NCBI GenBank assembly: GCA_023241745.1
Contig: JALQCY010000004.1
Location: 1 to 64,000, forward strand
Direction: 5' to 3'
Length of the DNA: 64,000 nt
Source of the DNA: Isoptericola peretonis
GTDB taxonomy: Bacteria; Actinomycetota; Actinomycetes; Actinomycetales; Cellulomonadaceae
How positions within the stretch are numbered: position 1 is the first letter of the stretch; each line of letters begins with the position of its first letter. A program made the position numbers and the translations under genes. Shown piece after piece: positions 46,262-56,625 of the stretch. A model generated the notes under the pieces. The model was not told where the DNA came from and made no database searches. It saw only the letters and a list, made by a program, of their open reading frames with translations.

Positions 46262-46354
46262 CGCGCCGCCCGCCCGCCGCCGGACAGGTGGTGACGCACC
46301 GGTCACGGCGTCAGGACGCGCGCGACCGCCCGTTCGGCGCCGGGGCGGGAGCGG

Positions 46355-47278
46355 TCAGGAACCGGCGGTGCGGCGGCAGACCTCGCCCCACGGCGTCGGC
46401 TCGATGCCCCAGCGGGCGCGGGCCGCGGAGTCGTCGAGCACGTAGGGGCGCTCCCACTGGTAGATCAGCTCGCGCAGCTCCCGCAGGAGGGGCGAGAAGG
46501 TCGCGACGGCGGCGAGGGCGGGGCCGCGCAGCGACCCGACGCGCACCGGCGGGCGCCCGGCGGCGGCCAGCACGTCGGCCAGGGCCTGGGCCTGGGTGCG
46601 CGGGGCGTTGCTCGGCACGTGCCAGGCGCGGCCGTGCGACCCCGGGTCCTCGGCGGCGGCGACGAGGGTGCGCGCCACGTCGCCCACGTCGGTGAACGTG
46701 TGCGGCAGGTCGGTGCGGCCCATCATCGTCACGCGCCGTCCGCGCAGCGCGTCCGGCAGGACGCGCGAGACGTGCCCGTTGGCGCCCACGCCGGGGCCCA
46801 GGTAGTCGGAGGCACGCACCTCGACGACGCCGCGCAGCCGGCTCTCGGTGAACGCCTGGCGCGCGTCGGCCCAGAGCCGGGCGCGCAGCACGCCCTTGTG
46901 GTCGGTGGCGGCGTCGGGCAGGTCCTCGGTCATCGGGCCGTCCACCGGGCCGTAGGGGTAGAGGTTGCCGGTGATCGCGTAGACGGCGCCGGTGCGCTCG
47001 GCGGCGGCGAGGAACGCGGCCGCGAGCGGCGGCCAGGTGCGCTCCCACTGCGTGTAGTCGCCAGGGTTGGCGCAGTTGTAGAGGACGTCGGCGCCGTCCG
47101 CCGCGCGGGTCAGGGCGTCGGCGTCGGAGGCGTCGAGGGCGGCGTGGGCCACGCCGCGGACCCCGGTGTCCCGGCCGCTGCGGGTGACGACGGTGACGTC
47201 GGAGCCGCGGGCGGCGAGCAGGGCGGCGACGTGGCCGCCGACGGGGCCGGCGCCGACGATCAGGTGACGGTCAGTCAT
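46355..47278 (-). CDS. NAD(P)-dependent epimerase/dehydratase
   Basis: Extended or atypical short-chain dehydrogenase of 307 residues. The Rossmann start HLIVGAGPVGGHVAALLAARG carries the dinucleotide motif, and the later NLYPYGPVDGPMTED resembles the active-site Tyr region without a clean YxxxK. LPHTFTDVGDVARTL is typical of epimerases that act on small substrates. Reaction unknown. It diverges from a TetR regulator with two palindromic operators in between, so it is probably that regulator's target. Confidence 0.88.
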   Translation of the reverse strand: MTDRHLIVGAGPVGGHVAALLAARGSDVTVVTRSGRDTGVRGVAHAALDASDADALTRAADGADVLYNCANPGDYTQWERTWPPLAAAFLAAAERTGAVYAITGNLYPYGPVDGPMTEDLPDAATDHKGVLRARLWADARQAFTESRLRGVVEVRASDYLGPGVGANGHVSRVLPDALRGRRVTMMGRTDLPHTFTDVGDVARTLVAAAEDPGSHGRAWHVPSNAPRTQAQALADVLAAAGRPPVRVGSLRGPALAAVATFSPLLRELRELIYQWERPYVLDDSAARARWGIEPTPWGEVCRRTAGS

Positions 47279-47295
47279 GACGGGTGCTCCAATCC

Positions 47296-47310
47296 GAGAG
47301 CAGTGCTCTC
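47296..47310. promoter_or_regulatory. TetR operator site 1
   Basis: GAGAGCAGTGCTCTC is a perfect 7+1+7 palindrome 18 nt from the epimerase start codon, placed to repress that gene. Confidence 0.7.
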
Positions 47311-47347
47311 TGTCGTGACGATGGTGGCACGGCGTCGCGGCAATGGC

Positions 47348-47362
47348 AAGAGCGGTGCTCTC
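47348..47362. promoter_or_regulatory. TetR operator site 2
   Basis: AAGAGCGGTGCTCTC matches site 1 at 13 of 15 bases and lies 39 nt before the tetR start. A further half site, GCTGCTCTC, lies at 47373-47381. Together they suggest autoregulation plus control of the divergent epimerase gene. Confidence 0.65.
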
Positions 47363-47400
47363 GTTTGTGGTCGCTGCTCTCGCGTGCCAGGCTGAGGCGC

Positions 47401-48114
47401 ATGGCCGACGCCCCCCGCTCCGCCCGCGCCCTCGCCCGCGAGACCCTGACCCGCGAGATCCTCACGGCGGCCCGGGCGCGCCTGGCGACCGACGGGCCGG
47501 CCGCGCTGTCGCTGCGCGCCGTCGCCCGCGACGTCGGAATGGTGTCCTCGGCCGTGTACCGGTACTTCCCCAGCCGCGACGCCCTGCTCACCGCGCTCAT
47601 CGTCGAGTGCTACGACGAGCTGGGCGCCGCCGTGGAGCGGGCCGACGCCGCGGTGCCCGACCGCGACGACGTCGCCGCCCGCTGGCTCGCCGCCTGCCAC
47701 GCGCTGCGGGCCTGGGCCGTGGCGCACCCCGGCGAGCTGGGGCTGCTCTACGGCACGCCCGTGCCCGGGTACGCCGCGCCGCGCGACACCGTCGACCCGG
47801 CCACGCGGGTGGTGCGCGTGCTCGTGGCGGTGGTGGCGGACGCCCACCGCGCGGGCGCCGACGCGCGCCCTGCGCCGGACGACGCGCCCGACATCGGCGA
47901 GCTCGTCGACCCGGCCCGGCAGTTCGTGGCCGCGCGGGGGATCGTGGCGGACGCCCCGACCGAGCTGGTCACGCGGGTGCTCATGGCCTGGACCACGCTG
48001 TTCGGCACCGTGTCCTTCGAGCTCTTCGGGCACCTCGTGGGCTCGGTCACCGACCCCGCGCAGTGGTACGACGCCGTCGCACGCCGCCTGGCCGCCGACC
48101 TCGGCATCCGCTGA
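47401..48114 (+). CDS. TetR-family transcriptional regulator
   Basis: One-component repressor of 237 residues. The N-terminal helix-turn-helix (about 18-65) reads LTREILTAARARLATDG, LSLRAVARDVGMVSSAVYRY and FPSRDALLTALI. A TetR_C-type ligand domain fills the rest (with WTTLFGTVSFELFGH). ATG start at 47401, with CAGGCT 7 nt upstream as a possible -10. The divergent gap contains two near-identical 15-bp palindromes, so it likely represses itself and the epimerase. The ligand is unknown. Confidence 0.9.
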   Translation: MADAPRSARALARETLTREILTAARARLATDGPAALSLRAVARDVGMVSSAVYRYFPSRDALLTALIVECYDELGAAVERADAAVPDRDDVAARWLAACHALRAWAVAHPGELGLLYGTPVPGYAAPRDTVDPATRVVRVLVAVVADAHRAGADARPAPDDAPDIGELVDPARQFVAARGIVADAPTELVTRVLMAWTTLFGTVSFELFGHLVGSVTDPAQWYDAVARRLAADLGIR

Positions 48115-48182
48115 CCCGGCCGGGCCGACGAGCACCCAGCCGCCCGTTCCGCGCGAACACCCGGGGTGCGGACCCGGGCCGA

Positions 48183-48199
48183 TGCGGCACCCTGCCGCA
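48183..48199 (+). terminator. Small hairpin after the TetR gene
   Basis: TGCGGCA-CCC-TGCCGCA lies 69 nt after the tetR stop and just before a TAGCCT promoter box (48208-48213) of the cold-shock gene. It may end the tetR transcript. Confidence 0.45.
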
Positions 48200-48317
48200 C
48201 CGGCCGGTAGCCTGGGCGCCTGGCCGTGTGCCGGGCGCGCGCGCCCGGGCACCGGCCGGATCCGGCTCCGCGCACCGGCGCGGGGCCGTAGTCGACGACG
48301 AGCACGAAGAGGTTCAG

Positions 48318-48701
48318 GTGCCCACCGGCAAGGTCAAGTGGTACGACGCGGAGCGCGGGTTCGGCTTCATCGCCAGCGAGGACGGTGGGGAGATCTTCCT
48401 GCACGCCTCCGCGCTGCCGACGGACGTGACGGGCGTCAAGCCCGGCGCGCGGGTCGAGTTCGGCGTGGCCGACGGCCGTCGCGGTCCCTCGGCGCTGTCC
48501 GTGAAGCTGCTCGACCCGACGCCGTCGGTGGCCAAGGCGAAGCGCAAGGCGCCGTCCGAGATGGCCGGCATCGTCGAGGACCTCATCAAGGTGCTCGACC
48601 GCGTGGGCGACCAGCTGAAGCGGGGCAAGTACCCGGACGCCACGTCGGGCCAGCGCGTCGCGACGCTGCTGCGCGCCGTCGCCGACGACCTCGACTCCTG
48701 A
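48318..48701 (+). CDS. Cold-shock domain protein with C-terminal extension
   Basis: A 127-residue protein with a cold-shock domain (1-67: GKVKWYDAERGFGFIAS, EIFLHASAL, both RNP motifs intact) and a roughly 60-residue helical extension (KAKRKAPSEMAGIVEDLIKVL to LLRAVADDLDS) absent from ordinary Csp proteins. GTG start at 48318, with AAGAGG upstream. A leader of about 100 nt, starting after TAGCCT at 48208, may allow the post-transcriptional control common in csp genes. DUF3027 and a large ATPase follow on the same strand. Confidence 0.9.
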   Translation: MPTGKVKWYDAERGFGFIASEDGGEIFLHASALPTDVTGVKPGARVEFGVADGRRGPSALSVKLLDPTPSVAKAKRKAPSEMAGIVEDLIKVLDRVGDQLKRGKYPDATSGQRVATLLRAVADDLDS

Positions 48702-48774
48702 CGCCCCGGACGTCGACCACGCCCGACCCGAGGGCCCGAGACGAGGACATGACGAGCACGAAGAGGACCACGAC

Positions 48775-49638
48775 ATGGTGACCGTTGCCGCTGACGCCCC
48801 CGCACGCACGACGCGGGTCAGCTCCCGCGCGCGCAAGGACGCCGTGCTGCTGGGCGCCGTCGACCAGGCACGCGAGGCCGCCCAGGAGGCCGCGTCGTCG
48901 CCGTCGGACGTCGGCGAGCACCTGGGGGCGGTCGCCGAGGGCGAGCGCCTCATGTCCCACCGGTTCGCCGCGACGATGCCCGGCTACCGCGGCTGGCACT
49001 GGACGGTCACGCTGGCGCGCGTGCCGCGCGGCAAGGTCGCGACCGTGTGCGAGGTCGAGCTGCTGCCGGGTGACGACGCCCTGCTCGCCCCGGCCTGGCT
49101 GCCGTGGGCGGAGCGGCTGCGCCCCGGCGACATCGGCCCGGGCGACACGCTGCCGTTCCGCGCCGACGACCCGCGCCTCGAGCCCGGCTGGACCCCCACG
49201 GGGGACGAGGAGCTCGACTCCGTCGCGATCGACGAGCTCGCCCTGGCGCGCGAGCGGGTGCTGTCCCCGCAGGGCCGCGACGAGGCCGCGGAGCGCTGGT
49301 ACCGCGGGTCGCGCGGCCCGACGGCGCCGGGCGCGGTCGCGTCGCCGGCGGCGTGCACCACGTGCGGCTTCCTGGTGCCGCTGCAGGGGCCGCTCGGCCA
49401 GCTCTTCGGCGTCTGCGCCAACGCCTGGTCGCCCGACGACGGCAAGGTCGTGTCGCTGGACCACGGCTGCGGCGCGCACTCGGAGACGGACGCCCCGCAG
49501 CCGCCGAGCGACTGGCCCGACGACGCGCCGCTGATCGACGAGCTCCGGGTGGAGCGGGTCGTCGTGCGGCGCCCGGCCGAGCCCGCGGAGCAGGCGACGG
49601 AGGCGTCCGCCGCTCCCGAGCGCCCCGCCGCCGAGTGA
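48775..49638 (+). CDS. DUF3027 protein with putative zinc site
   Basis: A 287-residue actinobacterial protein of unknown function. The N-terminal half (about 20-170, with SHRFAATMPGYRGWHWTVTLARVP) is the DUF3027 core. The C-terminal part holds a possible zinc site: CTTCGFLVP, then a single Cys in FGVCANAW, then DHGCGAHSE. A disordered Ala/Glu/Pro tail closes it. The ATG at 48775 follows GAGGACCACG. It overlaps the sacsin-like ATPase by four bases (GTGA), strong evidence that the two work together. Confidence 0.88.
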   Translation: MVTVAADAPARTTRVSSRARKDAVLLGAVDQAREAAQEAASSPSDVGEHLGAVAEGERLMSHRFAATMPGYRGWHWTVTLARVPRGKVATVCEVELLPGDDALLAPAWLPWAERLRPGDIGPGDTLPFRADDPRLEPGWTPTGDEELDSVAIDELALARERVLSPQGRDEAAERWYRGSRGPTAPGAVASPAACTTCGFLVPLQGPLGQLFGVCANAWSPDDGKVVSLDHGCGAHSETDAPQPPSDWPDDAPLIDELRVERVVVRRPAEPAEQATEASAAPERPAAE

Positions 49639-52600
49639 CCGGCGACGTCTTCGGGACCGCCGCGCTGCGGCACGCGGTCACGGAGGCGTGGCTCGGGTCG
49701 GGCACGCGCTTCCGGGAGGACGCGAACGCGGAGGAGGACCACGCGCGCGGCTACTACCGCGACCGGGTGGTCGTGGAGCTCGCGCAGAACGCCGCCGACG
49801 CGGCCGCCCGTGCCGGCGAGCCGGGGCGGCTGCTGCTGCGCCTGGAGCCGGACCCTGCGGGCCCCGGCGTCGCCCGGCTCGTCGTCGCCAACACGGGGTC
49901 GCCGCTGACGGCGGACGGCGTCGCGTCGCTGGCGTCGCTGCGGGCGTCGGCGAAGCCCGCCGAGGGCCCGGAGGTGGGCCGGTTCGGCGTCGGCTTCGCC
50001 GCCGTGCGGGCGGTGTCGGACGACGTCGCCGTGCGATCGCGCGCCGGGGGAGCGCGGTTCTCCCTGGCGGCGACGCGCGACCTGCTGGACGACGTCGCGC
50101 CCGAGGGCTCCCCGCTGCGTGACGCCGTCGCCGAGCGGGGCGACGACCTGCCGGTGCTCCGGCTGCCGTTCCCCGCGCCGGCGCTCGGCGAGCTCGAGGA
50201 GGACGCCGGGCTCGACGACGCGTACGAGACGGTGGTGGAGCTGGTGCTCCGCGACGACGAGGCGGTGGCGTCCGTCCGGGCGCAGCTCGACGCCGTCGAC
50301 GACGCCCTGCTGCTCGCCCTGCCCGCGCTCGCCACGGTCACCGTCGACGGCGGGTCCGCCCGGGTACTGACCGACCTGGACGACCGGTGGGCAGTGCTGC
50401 GGCGCACGGGCGAGGTGGACGACGACGCGGTGGCGGACCTGCCGCGGGAGCAGCGGCGCGCGCAGTGGTCCGTCGCGTGGGCGGTGCGACGGGACGGGCC
50501 CGCCGCCCGCGACCGGGACGGCGACGGCGGCGGCGTGCTGCACGCCCCGACGCCCACGGACGTGCCGCTGACGTTCCCCGCGCTGCTGGTGGCGTCGTTC
50601 CCGGTGGACCCGGGCCGGCGCCGCGTGCTGCCGGGACCGCTCACCGACCGGCTCGCGGCCGAGGCGGGCCACGCCTATGCGGAGCTCCTGACCGCTCTCG
50701 CGCCCGGGCGCGGGGCCGACGTCCTGGGACTTGTCCCCGTGGGGATGCCGGCGGGCGACCTCGACGCGGCCGTCCGGGACGCCGCGCTCGACGCCCTGCG
50801 CTCCGCGCCCCTGCTCCCCGCCCCCACCGACGCCGATCCGCCCACACAGGACGGGGAGGGTGACGACCGGCCCGTGGGTGGCGCCGTCGCCCCGGTCGAG
50901 GCCACGGTGCTGGTCGGCGCGGCCGGCGACGACCCGCGGCTCGTGGCGGTGCTGGCCGGCGTGGTCCCGGGTCTGGTGTCGCTCACCACCGCGCAGCAGG
51001 GGGTGGCGCGCCGGCTGGGCGCGACGCCCACGACGCTCGCGGACGTCGTGGCCGAGCTGCCCGGCGGCCTGCCCGCCGCCCGCTGGTACGCGCTGTGCGA
51101 GGCGCTCGAGCCGTACGCCGTCGACCCCGGGGTGCTGGAGGCGCTCGCCGGGGCGCGCGTGCCGCTCGCGGACGGACGCACGGCGTCCGGCGTGCGGGGC
51201 ACGGTCGTGCTGCCGGAGGACGACGACGACCCCGCCCTGGCCGCCGTCGCGCGCACCCTCGGCGTGCGGGTGGTGCACCCCGACGCGGCGCACCCGCTGC
51301 TGGTGCGGGCGGGCGCGTCGTCCACGAGCCCGCGCGCCCTGCTCGACGACGCGGGCGTGCGAGCGCTCGCCCTGGCGGCGTCGGAGGCGCTGCTCGACGG
51401 CGCGCACGACCTGCCGGACGTGCCGGGCGTGCTCGGCGCGCCCACCCTGGTGGGTCCCGTCGACGTGAGCCCGCAGGAGGTGGTGCAGAACGTGCTCGCG
51501 CTCGCGCGCCTCGCGCTCGCGGCCGGCGGGGACGGGTTCCCGTTCTGGCTCGGCGAGCTGCCCGTGCCCTCGGAGGACGGGATGCGCCCGGCCCGCGAGT
51601 CCGTGCTGCCCGGCTCGTGGGCGGCCTCGGCGATGCCCGGCCTGGCGCCGGTGACGCGCGCCGCCGTGGCCTACTACTCGGCCCCGCTGCTGACGGCCGT
51701 GGGAGTGCGGGCCGAGCTCGGCGTCTACCGCGTGGCCGACGTCCTCGCGCCCGACCCCGCGGACCCCGAGGCCGAGCCGGGCCCCGACGACCCGGCGGGG
51801 TGGCTCTCCGGCTGGGAGGACTACCTGCGGTTCCTCGCCGACCGCCTGGGCCCCGGCGTCGACGTCGGGGACGTCGAGGCGGTCGCGGACCTCGACGCGG
51901 TGGACCCCGGCGACGAGGAGGACGACGGCGACGGCGGGACCTCGGGTGCCGACGACCCCTGGACCGGCGTGCTCGCCGCGCTCGTCGCCGACCCCGCCGC
52001 CCGACGCGCGCTCCTGACGCCCGTCGCGGGCGCGCCGTCGTACACCGCCTGGTGGCTGCGCGACCGGCTCGGCGCCCCGTTCGCCGCGCACGACGACGTC
52101 CCGCTGCTGCCGCCGGCCCCGCCCTCCGTCGCGGCGCTCGACGAGGAGGCGCGGCGCGCGCTCGGCGTGGTCGACGGCCTGGGTGGCCTCGACCCGCTCG
52201 ACTGGCCCGCGGCGCTCGACCGGCTGCCCGACGTCGGCACGTCCGTGCCGCTGCCCGTCGCCCTGGGCGTGTGGCGCGGCCTCGCGGGGCTGGCGGTGCG
52301 GCTCGCGCCGTCGGCCCGCGCCCACGCGCTGGACCCGCTGCCCGACCGGCTGCCCGCGCTCGACGCGAGCGACGTCGTCGTGCGCCGCGCCGACGACGTC
52401 GAGGTGGCCGGCACCGCGCGCTGGGCCGTGCTCGGGGCGGTGCTCCCCGTGCCCGGGCCCGAGGTGGCGGCCGTGGCGGACCTGCTCGACCTGCCCGTCG
52501 TCGGCGAGGAGGGGCTGCCGTCCCCCGACGGGCCGGGGCGTGAGCGCACCCTCGACGAGCGCGTCGCCGCGCTCGACCCCCGGCTGCCGAGCGTCTGGTT

Positions 52601-52805
52601 CGAGCACGGCCGGCTCTCCGTGGCCGGGAGCCCCGTGCCCTGGTGGGTGGACGCCGAGGGCCGGGCCCACGCCACCGACCGCGCGGGTCTCTCCGCCGCG
52701 CTCGCGGACCTGCTGGGCCGGCCCGACCGCGCCGCGCTGCTGGCCACCGTGCTGGCCGCGCCCGAGCGCGCCGCCGAGCTGTGGGTCACGACCGCCTGGG
52801 GCTGA
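49635..52805 (+). CDS. Large sacsin-like GHKL ATPase
   Basis: A 1056-residue protein. The N-terminal region (about 10-190) is an HSP90/GHKL ATP-binding fold like that of sacsin: N box VELAQNAADA (E48, N52, D55), VVANTGSPLTADGV, and the glycine lid RFGVGFAAVRAV. The rest (about 200-1056) is long, rich in Ala/Leu/Asp, and matches no domain I know. It has an acidic stretch GDEEDDGDGG near residue 755. No membrane segments. It is translationally coupled to DUF3027. Possibly a chaperone-like or signalling ATPase. Confidence 0.85.
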   Translation: MTGDVFGTAALRHAVTEAWLGSGTRFREDANAEEDHARGYYRDRVVVELAQNAADAAARAGEPGRLLLRLEPDPAGPGVARLVVANTGSPLTADGVASLASLRASAKPAEGPEVGRFGVGFAAVRAVSDDVAVRSRAGGARFSLAATRDLLDDVAPEGSPLRDAVAERGDDLPVLRLPFPAPALGELEEDAGLDDAYETVVELVLRDDEAVASVRAQLDAVDDALLLALPALATVTVDGGSARVLTDLDDRWAVLRRTGEVDDDAVADLPREQRRAQWSVAWAVRRDGPAARDRDGDGGGVLHAPTPTDVPLTFPALLVASFPVDPGRRRVLPGPLTDRLAAEAGHAYAELLTALAPGRGADVLGLVPVGMPAGDLDAAVRDAALDALRSAPLLPAPTDADPPTQDGEGDDRPVGGAVAPVEATVLVGAAGDDPRLVAVLAGVVPGLVSLTTAQQGVARRLGATPTTLADVVAELPGGLPAARWYALCEALEPYAVDPGVLEALAGARVPLADGRTASGVRGTVVLPEDDDDPALAAVARTLGVRVVHPDAAHPLLVRAGASSTSPRALLDDAGVRALALAASEALLDGAHDLPDVPGVLGAPTLVGPVDVSPQEVVQNVLALARLALAAGGDGFPFWLGELPVPSEDGMRPARESVLPGSWAASAMPGLAPVTRAAVAYYSAPLLTAVGVRAELGVYRVADVLAPDPADPEAEPGPDDPAGWLSGWEDYLRFLADRLGPGVDVGDVEAVADLDAVDPGDEEDDGDGGTSGADDPWTGVLAALVADPAARRALLTPVAGAPSYTAWWLRDRLGAPFAAHDDVPLLPPAPPSVAALDEEARRALGVVDGLGGLDPLDWPAALDRLPDVGTSVPLPVALGVWRGLAGLAVRLAPSARAHALDPLPDRLPALDASDVVVRRADDVEVAGTARWAVLGAVLPVPGPEVAAVADLLDLPVVGEEGLPSPDGPGRERTLDERVAALDPRLPSVWFEHGRLSVAGSPVPWWVDAEGRAHATDRAGLSAALADLLGRPDRAALLATVLAAPERAAELWVTTAWG

Positions 52806-52806
52806 G

Positions 52807-53064
52807 TCAGTCCTCGCCGCGGTAGTCGTCGCGGTGCTTGCGCTCCCACAGCAGCCCGGCGCCGCCGAGCACGATGCCGGCCACGCAGGTCACGACGGCC
52901 TCGACCGTCGCCCGGCCGAGGACGAACACCACCAGCGTCGCGACGAGCGCGACCGCCCACAGCGCGATGCCGCCGAGCACCACCCGCCGCAGGTCCACGC
53001 GCAGCGGCGGGGGACCCGGACGACGCTCCTCGGGGTGGGTGAGCAGACGGACGAGGGAGGGCAC
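52807..53064 (-). CDS. DUF2530 small membrane protein
   Basis: An 85-residue protein with two membrane helices (about 28-48 and 54-73) and a charged C-terminus (WERKHRDDYRGED). The PPPLRVDLRRVVLGGIALWAV start is characteristic of DUF2530. Function unknown. It is convergent with the sacsin-like ATPase gene with a 1-nt gap between stops. The GTG at 53064 has TAGACT 6 nt upstream. Confidence 0.87.
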   Translation of the reverse strand: MPSLVRLLTHPEERRPGPPPLRVDLRRVVLGGIALWAVALVATLVVFVLGRATVEAVVTCVAGIVLGGAGLLWERKHRDDYRGED

Positions 53065-53070
53065 GAGCCC

Positions 53071-53076
53071 AGTCTA
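53071..53076 (-). promoter_or_regulatory. Leaderless-type -10 box of the DUF2530 gene
   Basis: TAGACT on the minus strand ends 6 nt before the GTG at 53064. Confidence 0.5.
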
Positions 53077-53138
53077 TGGGCCCGGGCAGCAATGGCCCCG
53101 AGCACCCTCGCCATGACGCGGAACCCCGGCTGAAGAAC

Positions 53139-53194
53139 GGGTGAAAGTGCAGGTCAGAGGGTGAAAACGCGGCCGGGTGAAAGCCGGGGTGAAA
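53139..53194 (+). repeat. Four direct GGGTGAAA repeats upstream of the sugar transferase
   Basis: GGGTGAAA occurs at 53139, 53159, 53175 and 53187, with intervals of 20, 16 and 12 bp. A fifth copy lies at 56427, before the first glycosyltransferase gene. The cluster sits about 100 bp before the first polysaccharide gene and looks like a set of binding sites. It resembles half of a PHO box (GGTGAAC) but lacks the 11-bp spacing. Confidence 0.7.
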
Positions 53195-53290
53195 GGACCC
53201 CGAGAGTCTCTCCGAGGGCCCCCCGTCGCTCCTACCGTGGTGACGCCGCCCCGCTCGGGAGCGGCACCCGACCGGAGGAAGGAGACCGTC

Positions 53291-54799
<1,509 letters not shown>

Positions 54800-54893
54800 C
54801 CGTTCCTCGGCTCGCGGTGCCGGGATGTGAAATCCGCGTCACCATGCCGTTTCCGTGCAGGAGCCCTTCACAGGATCTGGCACGATTCTGCTC

Positions 54894-56363
54894 ATGGCGA
54901 ACCAGACCACCGCGCCGCCCCAGGGCGAGCTGAGCGCGATCGACCGCTTCTTCAAGATCACCGAGCGAGGCTCCACCATCGGCGCGGAGGTCCGCGGCGG
55001 CCTGGTGACCTTCTTCGCGATGAGCTACATCATCGTGCTCAACCCGCTGATCATCGGCACCGTGCAGGACGGCACGGGCCAGGTGCTCGGCGGCGGCGCG
55101 GAGGCGACGCCGGAGAGCCTCGGGATGGTCGCGGCCGCGACGGCCCTGGTGGCCGGAGTCGTGACGATCCTCATGGGTGTCGGGGCGAACTACCCCCTCG
55201 GCCTCGCGGCGGGGCTGGGGCTGAACGCCGTCGTCGCCTACTCGATCGCGGGGCTGCCGCAGGTCACCTGGGCCGACGCCATGGGACTCGTGGTGATCGA
55301 GGGCATCATCATCCTGATCCTCGTGCTCACCGGGTTCCGGGAGGCCGTGTTCCGCGCCGTGCCCGTGGAGCTCAAGACGGCGATCAGCGTCGGCATCGGC
55401 ATGTTCATCGCGCTCGTCGGTCTCGTCAACGCCGGGTTCGTCGTGCCGGGCGAGGGCACCGTCCTCGCGCTCGGCAACCTCGGCACGTGGCCGATCCTCG
55501 TGTTCGTCGTCGGCCTGGTGCTCACCATCGTGCTGTTCGTCCGCAAGGTGCGCGGCGCCATGCTCGTCGCGATCATCACGGCGACGGCGCTGGCCGTCGT
55601 GCTCGAGAACACGCTGCACATCGGCACCAAGGGCGGCGGCAACCCGAACGGCTTCAACCTCAACGCCCCCACGTTCAACGGCGTCGTCACGACGCCGGAC
55701 CTGGGCCTGATCGGCCAGTTCTCCCTGCTCGGCTCGTTCGAGAACATCGCCGCCGTGTCGGTCGTCCTCATCGTGTTCTCGCTGCTCATCGCCGACTTCT
55801 TCGACACGATGGGCACGATGGTCGCCGTCGGCGCCGAGGGCAAGCTGCTCGACAAGGAGGGCAACCCGCCCCGCACCCGCGCCATCCTCGTGGCCGACTC
55901 GCTCGCCGCCGTCCTGGGCGGCGTGGGCAGCACGTCGTCCAACACGGCGTACGTGGAGTCGACCACCGGTGTGGGTGCCGGCGCCCGCACCGGCTTCGCC
56001 GCCGTCGTCACCGGCGTCGCGTTCCTGCTCGCGACGTTCCTGTCGCCCGTCGTCGCGCTGGTGCCCTACGAGGCCGCCGCGCCGGCCCTCGTCTTCGTGG
56101 GCTACCTGATGATGGCGCAGGTGGCGGGCATCTCCTGGCGCAACGTGGAGATCGCGATCCCGGCGTTCCTCACGATCATCATCATGCCGTTCACGTACTC
56201 CATCGCCGACGGCATCGGCGCCGGGTTCATCGCGTTCGTGATCATCAAGCTCGCGCTCGGCAAGGTGCGTCAGATCCACCCGCTCATGTGGGTCGCCTCG
56301 CTGATGTTCGTCGTGTACTTCACGCTCGAGCCGATCCAGAACGCGCTCGGCCTGGGCGTCTGA
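54894..56363 (+). CDS. NCS2-family purine/pyrimidine permease
   Basis: Proton-coupled nucleobase importer of the AzgA-like subgroup. The 489-residue product has about 12-14 membrane helices with FFAMSYIIVLNPLI, the substrate region ANYPLGLAAGLGLNAVVAY, DFFDTMGTMVAVG and SNTAYVESTTGVGAGARTG. The substrate is probably adenine, guanine or hypoxanthine by family. ATG at 54894, with an upstream in-frame GTG at 54855 as an alternative. It sits between polysaccharide genes but has its own terminator and no link to that pathway. Confidence 0.9.
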   Translation: MANQTTAPPQGELSAIDRFFKITERGSTIGAEVRGGLVTFFAMSYIIVLNPLIIGTVQDGTGQVLGGGAEATPESLGMVAAATALVAGVVTILMGVGANYPLGLAAGLGLNAVVAYSIAGLPQVTWADAMGLVVIEGIIILILVLTGFREAVFRAVPVELKTAISVGIGMFIALVGLVNAGFVVPGEGTVLALGNLGTWPILVFVVGLVLTIVLFVRKVRGAMLVAIITATALAVVLENTLHIGTKGGGNPNGFNLNAPTFNGVVTTPDLGLIGQFSLLGSFENIAAVSVVLIVFSLLIADFFDTMGTMVAVGAEGKLLDKEGNPPRTRAILVADSLAAVLGGVGSTSSNTAYVESTTGVGAGARTGFAAVVTGVAFLLATFLSPVVALVPYEAAAPALVFVGYLMMAQVAGISWRNVEIAIPAFLTIIIMPFTYSIADGIGAGFIAFVIIKLALGKVRQIHPLMWVASLMFVVYFTLEPIQNALGLGV

Positions 56364-56375
56364 CGATCCATGCCC

Positions 56376-56417
56376 GACGGCCCCGGCCCGGTCCTTCGCG
56401 ACCGGTCCGGGGCCGTC
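56376..56417 (+). terminator. Terminator after the NCS2 permease gene
   Basis: An outer 11-bp stem (56376-56386 with 56407-56417) and an inner 6-bp stem (56388-56393 with 56400-56405) are separated by a mismatch. It isolates the permease from the glycosyltransferase genes. The remaining gap to 56626 holds one GGGTGAAA copy and a TACGAT box (56528-56533). Confidence 0.75.
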
Positions 56418-56527
56418 GTCCCGAGCGGGTGAAATGTTCTGCGGCTTCTGCCCTGTTGTGGCGGTTTTGCGGGCGGAAGTGTGACCGAACCGTGGGCACG
56501 GGCTCTGGTGTGGCGCGCTCGCGCCGC

Positions 56528-56533
56528 TACGAT
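56528..56533 (+). promoter_or_regulatory. Candidate -10 box of the first glycosyltransferase gene
   Basis: TACGAT lies 92 nt before the ATG at 56626. The GGGTGAAA copy at 56427-56434 is about 95 bp upstream of it. Confidence 0.4.
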
Positions 56534-56625
56534 TGCCCCGGCCGCCTGGGATCTGCCCGGCGGTCGACTCGGGAAAGCCCTCTCGGACGAGACGTGCACC
56601 CGCCCCCGACCGAGGATTGAAACGC

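Noticed and set aside
53139..53194. PHO box upstream of the polysaccharide genes
   Set aside because: The repeats are GGGTGAAA, not GGTGAAC, and the spacing (20, 16, 12) is not the 11-bp PHO-box period, so I do not call it one. A stray GGGTGAAA also occurs at 32189-32196, so single copies mean little.
54894..56363. NCS2 permease as part of the polysaccharide operon
   Set aside because: It is a nucleobase transporter with its own terminator, and the next gene has its own promoter region. I treat it as a neighbour only.
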